A DNA stretch of 64,000 nucleotides, taken from positions 62,001-126,000 of the forward strand of contig RMBW01000046.1 of assembly GCA_004009845.1 (NCBI GenBank). The letters run 5' to 3'. The DNA comes from Davidsoniella eucalypti (lineage: Eukaryota > Ascomycota > Sordariomycetes > Microascales > Ceratocystidaceae). This document shows, in pieces, positions 25,510 to 36,342 of this stretch. Below the pieces are notes generated by a model. It was not told the DNA's origin, did no database searches, and worked only from the letters and a program-made list of their open reading frames with translations. The stretch's first letter is position 1. Each line of letters opens with the position of its first letter. Made by a program: the position numbers and the translations under genes.

Positions 25510-26200
25510 AAGGAGAAACCCAGGAAGATGTGAATACAAAAAAAATACAAAGCTCTTTCTCTTCTTTTATGTTACCCCAAAATTGTTTTTTTATCTTCTA
25601 CATTTTTTTCTCCTTGTTTGCTCATCACTGATCAATTACATATATTACATCTTAGAGTTCTTATTTCATGAGAGCATGGCACATTATACTAAGACTAGTA
25701 TATACATGGACTCACGCCGTTGACCGAACCTCTACCATGAGTTGGGCCGGTGGATGATCTCTCTATGTATGTAGAGTCCCAACGGTGTCAAAATTCTCTT
25801 ACGTTCATGTGCCAATGGCTGTTAGCCGACCTTGTTCCATAACGGACTACTACTGTATCGGGAAACTTGGAAAGATTAGAACTTATAACGGAGCGAGTCA
25901 TGGAAATCAAAAGGATTAGAAAGGAAAACAACTACTGTGAATTTACAAGGCGTTCAATGGTCGTGGGGGATTGGGTTCTGGTTTTGATCTATCTAGTCTT
26001 GTAGTCTGAATAAGTACTACGGTACATAGCATCATCATTATAGGCTTGCTTTAGAACAATACAGACATAAAGAATGAAAACTCAAATACTATATAACATG
26101 GTTTATCGAATATGACACGAGAGAATCTGGCAGTGATAATAATAGTAATACAAGGGGTATATATTATGAGATGTTAGTATATTTGCAAGGTCGTTAAGCT
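25510..26200. other. Convergent 3' region between eL21 and SLU7
   Basis: 691 bp holding the 3' UTRs of both genes; T-rich just after the eL21 stop. Nothing else seen. Confidence 0.6.
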
Positions 26201-27664
26201 CTATACTAATTCGTCTTTCCCTAGGAACTTTGCCATGGGATCTGCAGCCGCTGTTCTCTTCTTGCGGTATTCTTCTAGGTCTTCTTCTGTGACACCGTCA
26301 ATCATATCAGCAGCAGTTCGCTTATTCATACGACGACTCTTCTTAGGCTCATCAGCATTATCTTTTCCTTCTGCGTCGTGTTTCTTTAGATCTTCCTTGG
26401 CTTCCTCTTCCTCGTCTTGTGATGGAGCATCTTGAATCAAGGCAATACCGGACCGTTGTTTTTCAGAGTTCTCGAGGGCACGCTTGCCATCTTCGCCGGT
26501 ACAGTAACTGTTCTTTACAAATGAATGACAGCAAGAATAACCCCATTTGAAATCTGACCACCACGAACCGAACACTGATGTGTGGTTGTTCGGATGAACA
26601 TCCTCGGCGTACCGTGACTTGACGATTTTTTTGGGTGCACCTTTGATCATGCCCATATCGTCATACTCCACAAAGGCTTCGTTCTCGGTGATAGCCATAG
26701 CCTTGAGAGCTGCAGGCATCTTGTCCTTGCCACCGCTATCGACACCATACATGTCCATGAGCATCTTATCCTTCTCTGCCTTCCGACGTGTGTCTTGTTC
26801 CCGAATAATCTTGCGTTGATATTCACCGGCCGTAGGATTGGCTTGGATGTGAAGCGATGTGTTACCACTAGCCTCTTGTTGCTCCCACGCATATTTCTGC
26901 GCACGATCAAACTCAACGGCATCTCCCGACTCGCGCATAAAGCCCTGTTCGGCGAATTCCTCTGCTGCTTTATCCGCAGTTGCGCCAGCATCTACGAGCG
27001 TGCGTGTCTTTGGATCATACTTTGCACTATCCAGATCAAGATTGAGCAGGTACTTTGCTGTGTCTTCACGGATACGTAACTGGCGCGTCGCTGTACTTTG
27101 ATGCTTGGACATGTCATTATCTTCGGCATATTTATCGCCAGCGTCTAGCGCCGATGCGTCGGCATCGTCGACATCCAGGTCTCCGTTGTTTGCGCGCGCA
27201 GCACGTTGTACGTCTCGCCGCAGCTCTTCCATCTGGTTGTGATCGTTGACTACGGCGCGGAAATCTTTTGGATCGAAACCGTTCCATCGGTCACGCTTGG
27301 CGTCCCAGCCTAGCTTGACATCTTGTACTAGCTCGTCGGCCTGGATATCTTTGCCGGTCCATTTGGCACCGCGGGCGCGTGGGCGGCTAAGGCAATCGCG
27401 TGCCTTGTGGGTCATGGCGCCGCAGTTCTCGCAGGCGCCTTTGCGATACTTCGTCGCAGCTGGCGCAGCCTTCTTGCCGCGATCGTACCATTTGGATTCT
27501 TCGGTTTTCTTTTGGAGACGTTGATGTTCGAGGTAATCGGCGCTTGTGTCTCCTTCGCCAGCATAGAAGGGACGCTTACTGATGAAAGCAGGAATGTAGA
27601 TGTTCTCTTCCTTACTAGCCGCAGACGCCTTGTCATGGCGGTTTGGTGGCGGCGGCGGAGGCAT
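26201..27664 (-). CDS. SLU7: Pre-mRNA-splicing factor Slu7
   Basis: Second-step splicing factor that helps choose the 3' splice site. Intronless, 487 codons from ATG at 27664. A CCHC zinc knuckle is present at residues about 78-91 (CENCGAMTHKARDC, C-X2-C-X4-H-X4-C). The conserved core follows, including the segment NHTSVFGSWW and WGYSCCHSFVKNSYCTGE. The N-terminal NIYIPAFISKRPFYAGEG and the LEHQRLQ region are also family-typical. Basic nuclear-localisation-like KKSRRMNKR lies near the C-terminus. Family assignment is very secure. Confidence 0.96.
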   Translation of the reverse strand: MPPPPPPNRHDKASAASKEENIYIPAFISKRPFYAGEGDTSADYLEHQRLQKKTEESKWYDRGKKAAPAATKYRKGACENCGAMTHKARDCLSRPRARGAKWTGKDIQADELVQDVKLGWDAKRDRWNGFDPKDFRAVVNDHNQMEELRRDVQRAARANNGDLDVDDADASALDAGDKYAEDNDMSKHQSTATRQLRIREDTAKYLLNLDLDSAKYDPKTRTLVDAGATADKAAEEFAEQGFMRESGDAVEFDRAQKYAWEQQEASGNTSLHIQANPTAGEYQRKIIREQDTRRKAEKDKMLMDMYGVDSGGKDKMPAALKAMAITENEAFVEYDDMGMIKGAPKKIVKSRYAEDVHPNNHTSVFGSWWSDFKWGYSCCHSFVKNSYCTGEDGKRALENSEKQRSGIALIQDAPSQDEEEEAKEDLKKHDAEGKDNADEPKKSRRMNKRTAADMIDGVTEEDLEEYRKKRTAAADPMAKFLGKDELV

Positions 27665-29327
27665 CGTGATGTTTATGTGCGGTTTATTGGTGAATTAGAT
27701 GGTCGAGGAAAACTATCGACCGTACTAGATAAGATAAAAAAAGATAGGATGTTGTTTCTATATTCGGGGCATCAAATAGATGCTATCGAATGATGATAAT
27801 TTGTTTCTGAGCTCTAGGGCGCTCAATAATTTGCCATTCGTTAGAAAAAAAAACGCCACAACGTCATTACAGCATGTGGCGTCTCTTCGTGTGGCTGTAA
27901 GTTTCCCGATAACCCTCCAATTTTATTCACTACCCCTGATGAGATTCTTGGGAAAGCTAAATCAATGGGCATATTATACGCGATATTTTGTGATGGGATG
28001 GGAAAATTTATGCTTTAATTATTATTTGCCTTGTGCTTACTACTATAGGCAAATAGAAAAATCTTTCAACTATTCATGTGGTGGTTTGGAGATGTGATTA
28101 CTGCATCGTTAATTGACTGGATCATGATGTTAAGGCTGAACATAACGTAATGATCCCTGAAATGCTGTACTTGCAAGCTATCTTGATTGCTCAACAACAA
28201 TGATTCTCTAGCCGGAATTTCAATATCTTGTTTGCTTATAATGTATCTGTATCTGTATGTACAGCTTACAACTACAACCACAACCATGTTTGACTTGGGC
28301 TTGTTTGGATTTAGCCCAAGCGATTTCATTGTTTGAATGAACTAGACAAGACGCCACATTTCATGTTGTCGATCAAGCCCAGTTTTACTTGCCCTGTCAG
28401 ACTCACAATCTGCCTCATGTCCTCCACTCTGTTGTTTATTGTTTTGCCTCCCACACTATCTCCAACTCTTTCATGCTATGATGGCCGAAACGTTGCTGCG
28501 CCCTGACAGGAGGAGGAGGAGGAGGAGAAAAGAGAACGAGGCCATGTTCAGATCAAAAAGGCGACGCTGTAATAAAGATGCAATAAAGAAAAGTTCCTGG
28601 GAGATCAAGGAAGGATCACGCCGATTGTCACAGAGCAAGTGACAAGTCGAGGACTGCGCCGCAAAATGAATATGTTTTGTGTTGATCCTCGGTAGGGAAA
28701 AGGAAGCCATGAAACTCAGAGTTACACTCGCGCATACATATGGAAAGACAGAGTATTGAACACATGGAAGGGTCATGATGTAAGTTGTATAATATAGCTT
28801 ATGTTATTAATGACTTGAAAAAGTCCAAGAGCAAACTTTGTTGCGTCTACCTATAGTAGAAAAAAATGAATATAGCGTGGTAACTATTCGTACTGTGAAT
28901 AACGAGATATTAAGATGAGAATCCTCTAATACTGAAATCCAATAAAACGGCATCAAAACGTTGACTAAAGCAAAAAAATTAAAAAAGACAAATATCAATG
29001 AAAACGCCGGCTGTCTCTTTATTGTTAATTCCCACCGGAGACTTGATGAATGAACAATAATAAAATTCCACTCCAAAAAAAATTGAGACAAAAGAAAAAA
29101 GGATAAAAAATCGAGAGACAAAGGAAATAGAGATGTGTGTGAATCAGCGAGAAGGAAACTTCAAGTTTCTTCCTAGATATTCGAGTGTTGTGTGTGCCAA
29201 AGCACCTTCGTATTTAGACGTCGTTAAAAAGATATAGGAAAGTGAAAATGGGTATCGTGAAGAATTAGTATGAGAAGTAGAAGAATATTGAAATCAAGAA
29301 GCTTGAGGAATTCTAGCTTCTGTTTTC
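27665..29327. other. 1.7-kb intergenic region
   Basis: SLU7 promoter side plus the 3' flank of the acidic orphan gene. A (GGA)6-type microsatellite lies at about 28510-28528. No supported gene. Confidence 0.55.
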
Positions 29328-30359
29328 TTAGCAGCGCGCTAGAATTCTGCCTCTTCCCATATATGCAGGCTCATCGTTGGTCAGCGTGCGGCACAGTGGC
29401 TCCGCATCAGAGTCCGTGTCTTCAGCGGTGTCGTATCCATCCATAGCGAGCATGTAAACCGGTTCAGTCTGTTGACTGACGGAAGGGGAGACTGAAGATG
29501 CGTCGGTGGAGGGCGTGGCAACGATGGAAGACGAAACTTCTGAGCACGATTCTTCTTCTGAGCCAGATGAGATGGATACCCGTCCAGCAGTGGTTTTGCG
29601 GGTCTGACCCTGCTTGGATGCTTGCTTGGCGAGTTGGGCAGCAAGTTTGACGGACATCTGTTGCTGCATCTGCATCATAAGGGAGTAGACCTCATGTTGG
29701 CGGGCAAACTTGAATGGTTCAGAGTCTTCATCAGATGAGCAATCATCTTCCTCTTCTTCTTCCTCTCCTGAAGAGTAGTAGTAGGACTGGCTGTCGTTAC
29801 GGTAGATGCCGGTGCTCTGTTCTTCTTCATATTCGTCACCGAAGCATGACCCGCATTCTGAGTCCTCGTCATCGGCATACGAGTATTCGGAGCCAGCGTA
29901 TTCAACGTGCTCAGCAGACTGAGCAAGGTTAGAATCCATGCGGTTTGGGCAACGGTAAAGCGACGGCATTCCACTGAGTTCGGTATCGTTCTCTTCATGT
30001 TCACTGTCCTCGCAGTCTTCAATCTCGGCCTCGTCATCGGTCTCTGAGAAGCATTCAAAAACACGATGGTTACGACTTGATGAACAAGTGGAAGAATCGA
30101 TAGACTTTGCAGCACCTGTACTGTCATTGTCAGAAGACATAGAAAGCTCTTCAGTGTCACTAGAGTCGTCGGATGGAGACGAAAGAGAGGCACGGCGTGG
30201 AGCAGAGTAAGGAGCAAAAGGTGGGTGTGACTGAGAGAAGCGGCACTCTAGTTCATGAGAGATAGCAAGAGGGTTGATGCTCAAAAGCTCCCCAAGCTCG
30301 TTGGCGGCACGGCCAATGGCGAAAGCCTGGTTTGTAGGGTTGATGGGCAGCAAAGACAT
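29328..30359 (-). CDS. Acidic Ser-rich protein of unknown function (343 aa)
   Basis: Single-exon frame, 343 codons from ATG 30359 (MSLLPINPTNQAFAIGRAAN). The frame is open for another 86 codons upstream, but that part reads as low-complexity Ser/Thr/Leu sequence from a CT-rich leader, so the internal ATG is preferred. The N-terminal 40 residues look ordered, as does a Gln/Met-rich helix (FARQHEVYSLMMQMQQQMSV, then KLAAQLAKQASKQG). Between them are acidic and Ser-rich runs (EEEEEEDDCSSDEDSEPF). No known domain is recognised. The helix could be an oligomerisation or partner-binding element; that is inference. Confidence 0.65.
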   Translation of the reverse strand: MSLLPINPTNQAFAIGRAANELGELLSINPLAISHELECRFSQSHPPFAPYSAPRRASLSSPSDDSSDTEELSMSSDNDSTGAAKSIDSSTCSSSRNHRVFECFSETDDEAEIEDCEDSEHEENDTELSGMPSLYRCPNRMDSNLAQSAEHVEYAGSEYSYADDEDSECGSCFGDEYEEEQSTGIYRNDSQSYYYSSGEEEEEEDDCSSDEDSEPFKFARQHEVYSLMMQMQQQMSVKLAAQLAKQASKQGQTRKTTAGRVSISSGSEEESCSEVSSSIVATPSTDASSVSPSVSQQTEPVYMLAMDGYDTAEDTDSDAEPLCRTLTNDEPAYMGRGRILARC

Positions 30360-33300
30360 GATTTCTGTGTGTGTGTATAGTAGATGGTTGTTGGATAGAG
30401 GTATCTTTTGGGTGGTAAGTTGGCTTGTTGTGTGCTTGTTCGACAAACTCGAGCTTGAAGATTGGTAAGATATTGTGTAGAAGAAATGACTGCTCGGCAA
30501 TTTCGATATGATGGGGGCCTTTTTATTATGTTGAGAGAAACAGAGAAGGCGAATTAAGTACAAGGTAGGATATGATAGCAAGACGAGAGGCAAGAAGATG
30601 GCAGGAATGGTCTCCAAAAACTAAAGGCAGGATTGGAGATATTTAAGCAAGTCGCCCTCTGGTAAAGACTAGGTTTGGTTGCACTTGAACTAGAACTAGA
30701 ACGACAGGACGTGAGGCAACAAGATAAATAAATAATAAAATAATAAAATAATAAAACACGGCATGTAAGTGTCCAAGACCCCAAAATGACATATACTATT
30801 TTCTGGCCCTGGTGGTTCTTTGTTTACAAGGCTTGTTGGCACGAGCAAACACGATAAAATCACATAAATCAAAACGAGGGAATGTAAGAAGAAATGTCTC
30901 CTGAGATCCTGGTAGTCCAAGAAATACCACTCTATTTGGTGTGAAGTGATGATGATGTGTGTATGTGTTTTCTGTGCCGTCAATGCGTTCTAGAATTAGA
31001 GCAAGCGCCAGAGATGATCCCCATCGGCGAGTATCTGCTTCTTTTTTGTCCCTTGTCCAGTTTACGTATGGTTATACTTTTGCAGCTAATAGCACTAGTG
31101 CTATTAAGAACGATCGGATCCGGAGCATGGAAAAGATATTCTTTTTTGGTGTGTATCTGTGCGTTACGCTCCCAGCGTTATGACAGAATGAAGTGGCGAG
31201 AGAGCATGAGAGTTTGGGTAGTGCCGCGAAGGAAGTGGTAATTTAACACAATCTAAGAGGTAGTATTCGACCGTGGTCCGTAATCTGTTCGTCTGGGGAA
31301 ATAGTAGTTCAACCAAGTGAAATAAAAGGCGAGAACGAGGTTGATTGACGAGAATGGGCAGACGCTATTGACACTAGCGCAATACAATGGCAAGCAAAAT
31401 AGGGTGAGGTTTCGAAAATGACGAGAGATACAAGGATCTAGACAGGCCAGAAAAGTCCGGAGAAAACGAACGAGGGAGGGCTCGAATTAGTCGTCAAAAC
31501 CCAGGCATAGAAAAGACAAGGATAAATAAAGAACAGCTAGGCTTGGAAACTCAATATGCGCAGCCGAAGAAGAAGAAATGAATAAAACAGCGATGAAGAC
31601 GTGACCGAGAATTGGGTATGTTGTTTCCGAAGAAGATACATATGTATTGTTGTGTGTTTATTGTTATGAGATGGTGGGGAAAAGTCGACGCACTCTATAC
31701 TAAAAAAGAAACATCGCAAATAGTAGCTGTGATGGTAGACGGAAAAACTGGGCTGCAGGCTTCGGGTCTTCCGCCTGTAAACAGAGATGTACACAATATG
31801 CATATCTGACTCTCGGAATCTGACATTCAATCCAACTACGTCTATATGCCATGGTAAATCGCAATTGCCATGTGAAATGTGCCTTATGTATCTCATTTGC
31901 GGTTGGCCAATGACGCGAGGGACAACAGTCAACATAATCTCGTTTTTCTCAGGCACACATTTATACCTAGGCCTTTTGTACTCCTACTGGTATTACTTAG
32001 CTCCAAGAGGAAAAGTCAAGGCTTGTCTTTTTGCTCAAGCAATGGCCCAGGAATGGCCAGAAATGATGGAAAACAACAGACAAACTACGGTCCAGTTCTC
32101 ACGGGAAAGAGAGAGTGAACAGAAAACGGCGTGTGCTTCTTTTTCGCGCTCTATGTGGAAAACCACGAGCGGTAAATAAGAAAAATCAATCAAAGCAAAC
32201 GTCGCCGGGCTTCTATTGGAAAATCAAACATGGACGTCTTTTCTCACTTGCCTTTTGGGTTCGTTCTTCCAATTCATTCTCGCACAACTCGGCCGGAATA
32301 TTCAGTTGTTTATTTAGTGCTGGCTTGAATCGAGTGTGTGCCATACTAAAATACACGCAAAACGGACTTGGGCGAATAGAACAGCTAATAATATGAGCAA
32401 CAGCCCAAGAAAAGATGCCTTTTTTCCGTCTCTTTTTCTTGCCCTTGACTTGGCCGACATGTTTTGGAATGCATGGGACAGCCGATTCTTTTTTTGGGTG
32501 TCACACAGCTAACTGGGGTAACAAAAAAGACAAAATAAATAATTCAAAAACATAATTTATGCCTGGCTTGATTTTCGTTACTTCACAAAGTCTAGCCCAT
32601 CTTTTTGATTCTTAAGCAGGGCCTCGGATTTTTTCTGTGTTTGACGGGAATCCTAGTTTTTTTTCCTTGCTGCATGAATCTACTGTATCAATAGCCCATT
32701 ATCCCTCTTCTTACTGTCTGTTTGTTTGCTCTTATGATTCATTCATCTCTGACGAGTTACGAATATAACGTCATATAACTATATTACTCTACGGTCTTTT
32801 TTTTTTCTCTTCTTCCTTTGGTTGGCTGTCAATAGATGCAGATCCTGTCAGTCCTCTTGGATTGTAGAGTCCTGGTCAGGCTGATTTCGACGATTAGTTT
32901 CCGAAAAGTAATGCCTGCATATTCTTAGTATCTTTGTAAGACTGATATTGTTTTCTCTTGCTGGAGATCATGGACAGCAAAGCCCAACGAGAATTTTCAG
33001 CTCTAGTTGTCAAAAGCAAACGAGGGAAAGGGCAAGATCAACTAATCTCCATGCTGAGTTTTCATTTCATCTCCTTTGCTCCCTTATCTTTTTCGGCTTA
33101 GGGCATTCAATATCTCTGCAGCCATCCGTCTTGGCTGAAATTCAAAAGTCTCTGCCTCTATACGTATTGCCACCAAGATATGTGCATATGTGCGTATACA
33201 GATACACATGCTGTCTAACTCTTCATCTGTCCTTTGAGTTGTTTCTAGCTAGGCTGGGAAGGATTGCATGTAACATGTAGTGCTGCAAAGTACAAATAAT

Positions 33301-33860
33301 AAATGCAGTGCTACATCCAGCATCAAGCAGAAAGAAGCAACCACCCGCTTCCTCATCTCACCAGTCTCGTAGTATCTGTGTCTAAGATTAGTCTGTATGT
33401 TTGTAACTTATGTCTCGCTACCGGTGCCTTTCGATATTTTTTTTCCATCTCTCTTGTTTTACTCACATCGCCTCATTTTTCGAGTATTACACTCTCTCTA
33501 TATGTCTTTTTGCACAACCTGAACCTGGGCATAATGTACAACTATCAAATTCATTCATAGCGGAATAACTACGCTTCTCGCTTCTTCCTTGGATTTCAAG
33601 TTCCACATCTTTTGAATCTCTGCGTTGCAGATCTTTCGGTACTATCGCTAAATCTATGTCTTTTAAAGGAACGCTATCTCGTGATCTTCTCGCGATCAAA
33701 GTGCATCACCAGATCCTCACCGTTTCCAACCATTGATTCTTTTCTCGTTCACATCTCTCTCGTAAGATGCTGATAAATTCCCTGTCACAGCATACGATAT
33801 CTCGAGGAGACACATTCCTCTGATTGGTTCGGTACTTGGCATTTCACTAGCGTGGTAGCG
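30360..33860. other. 3.5-kb gene-poor interval
   Basis: Upstream region of the acidic orphan followed by AT-rich DNA. An AATAAA-type microsatellite is at about 30724-30757. Frames of up to about 139 codons exist on either strand but overlap each other and show no domain. No supported gene. Confidence 0.55.
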
Positions 33861-34439
33861 TGGGTAGTTTCCCCGCCAAGACTAAGGTCTTTTTTAGGAC
33901 TTTGTACTTCAGCACCGCATATTAGTACTTCAGCGAGTTTTCAAAAAAAGATACTTTGCCCACAAAAGACTAAGTACTCCTCGCTTAGTCTTCAAAGGCT
34001 GCCAGCTGGCAAAAAAGAATTTTCAATTTTAAGCATGTATACCAAAATCTTCCAGTATGTATTTTACATCAATGGCCCTATCGTCATCTATGTTGAAGAT
34101 ATCAGCGTCAGACTCAGTCAGAGAGCAGAATCATACATATGATTGATAAGGAATATAATAGATACTGTATTTTGTATGTGTAATGACAATAATTTTGGAA
34201 ATATAAATGATCTTATATCTCGATTGAAGATGGTGTATTTTTTTGTGTGAAATAAAGAATGTATGGCACTTTGCCAGCTGGTAGCTTTTGAAGACAAAGT
34301 AGGGAGTACTTAATATCTTGTGGGGCTAAGTACCTTTTTTAACCCCTTGCTATTTGTGCTGAAGTACTAATGTGCGTTGCTGAAGTACCTCTTTTTGGAG
34401 GCGTCTGTCTTTTATCGATTTAGCGTTGAAACTAACCCC
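33861..34439. mobile_element. Foldback/MITE-like element with about 150-bp inverted repeats
   Basis: The left arm (33861-34013) and the reverse complement of the right arm (34270-34439) align over most of their length with indels. Shared blocks are: GGGTTAGTTTC/GGGTAGTTTC at the outer end; a subterminal block with AGTACTTCAGC twice about 22 bp apart (left near 33906-33940, right near 34360-34390); AAGTACTC; GTCTTCAAA; and CCAGCTGGCAAA at the inner end. The centre (about 34014-34269) is AT-rich with no ORF. This is the structure of a non-autonomous DNA transposon or foldback element. No transposase is present here and target-site duplication is not certain. Confidence 0.75.
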
Positions 34440-36342
34440 CAGTATAGAATAACCCTAGTTATGACAGCGTACGAAAACGTCAGATATCCTAATCTCACAA
34501 TGTGCTACTAGCCCCTTCTGACACATTTACATAGTCGTGAATCTTTCTAGTAGATGTTGAACCTCATTTTCAGGCTTGATTCATAGTTGCATGAATAGCA
34601 CAAAGAGGACCAAAGGATACTCTCTAAAAACGACCCTAGGGAAAAAAAGTTGTCTAATAGCTTTGAAGTGGTACATGACGATGTCTCATGAAGTCAAAGA
34701 AGAGGAAATAGGAAACTGGGAAGTAAACTTGTTCAATCAAGTAATTCAATATGGAACCTAGTATTGTAGTACCGTGATATCTGATAATATTACGACTATC
34801 AGTAAGTACACTATGTAAGCCTGACTGACTGAGGGAATGGATGTCCGGGCATAGCCCAACTCGAAGAAAAAAAATAGAGGGGGGATGGGAGAAAACGTAC
34901 CATTGCTGGTTCGATTAACGTGAACGTCGTCCAATCGATGTATCTTGATCCTCACACATCGGCTGACCAGACCCAAGTCAAAAAGACTTTTGGGTTCCTT
35001 TTTAGGGCCTTACAAGAATAAAAGAGAAGAAATGAAATCCGAAGTCACGCTACGTGTTTCTTTTTTTCAATTTTGTTTAACATCAATTAGTTGCTGTTTT
35101 GAGGCAACAAAAAGGAGGAGAATCACAATATTTATCTTTGCCTCTGTCTTGGCCTTCGACTCTTTTGATTGTTGATCTCAATCAACTGTTCTTGCCTCTC
35201 ATGTTTATTTATTTTTATTTTTATAATGAGAATATTCAATATCGTTGGAGAAACATGATAATGATGATGATTTTATTTATTCGTTGGAGAAACAATCCCA
35301 TGTTAAGCTTTTTGATCTACCAGTCCTTGAAAGACAACCCTAGTACATAACCTGCTAGGGTTAACCGAGCTGCAGATGAAAGCCACTATCTAAGTGCTAG
35401 CTGGTAAAAAGGGAAACTCACTTCTACTCTAGGTATATTCAGCCAAAGATCTGGCTGAAGAGATCTGTCTTTGGATCTTTTAGTCCTTTCATCAGCTTGC
35501 CAGGGTAGCTGATATTCCCAAAAGTATATATATTGCTAGAAACAGAGCTTAGATTTGTGTTTGAATCAGGACTGATAAAAATATATGTATTAAAAAAAGA
35601 CCACTTCTAATGTCTTTGTAGAGTTGGTATAAGGCCATGCTCGGTACATACCGTGGTCTAGACCTTATCTCCCTGTCCTGTTGATATTTCTCATTCCTTG
35701 AACAGCCCGAAAGACAAAAGTAAAGATGTTGTTGTCTTGTATAATTTACACATTTTCATTTTATATACACCACAAATAAGTAAGATTATTGGTACTTAGA
35801 TGTCTCATTCCACATCTTTATAGCTCTGTAGCTCCATAAGATTAATGAATTAAAAAAAAGATGTCTCATTCCAGCACCCTTGTTGGGGTTATTTTTATGT
35901 TCAGCTTCTCTATTGCTCTTGTTCCTTATGGCTGTTTTAATACAGAAATTATGAAATAAGACATAGCAGATAACTCTCTTATGTCTTTCTTGAAGATATG
36001 TGAGACTTGGCCTTACTCTTTTGGGAGCTTGATTTACTTAATATCTAGTTGTACTCATACTATATTTTTTTGATTTGCATGACTGGCCTTGTTCTAGCCC
36101 TTTCTGTGTCTCTCTATAGTAGACAAGGGGTGAGACCTGACCGCTAAAGAATTAACTTGTACTTGTTGGTACTTAGACATGATCGATACCCTTTGTCTAG
36201 CTGAAATTTAATCTGGATGATGCTTCCCTTATCATAGCTAGTACCGATGAAAGAAAATATCATTATCCGTATCATTGATATATAGTATTTACTGATGTGC
36301 TGAGAGAAACTGTGTGTAAATGCGTAGCACATTAGATGTCTT
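34440..36342. other. 1.9-kb AT-rich interval
   Basis: No supported gene. Contains the short retroelement insertion at 35798-35873, listed separately. Confidence 0.55.
35798..35873 (+). mobile_element. 46-bp 5'-truncated LINE tail with 15-bp target-site duplication
   Basis: A 15-bp direct repeat AGATGTCTCATTCCA (35798-35812 and 35859-35873) flanks 46 bp that end in an A-run. The insert carries GCTCCATAAGATTAATGAA, which matches with one substitution the segment 47730-47748 at the 3' end of the Tad1-like LINE remnant in this window. Direct repeat, A-tail and 3'-end homology are together the signature of target-primed reverse transcription. Confidence 0.75.

Noticed and set aside
30360..30617. 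N-terminal extension of the acidic 343-aa protein by 86 residues
   Set aside because: Composition is that of a translated CT-rich leader; the ATG at 30359 begins an ordered-looking segment.
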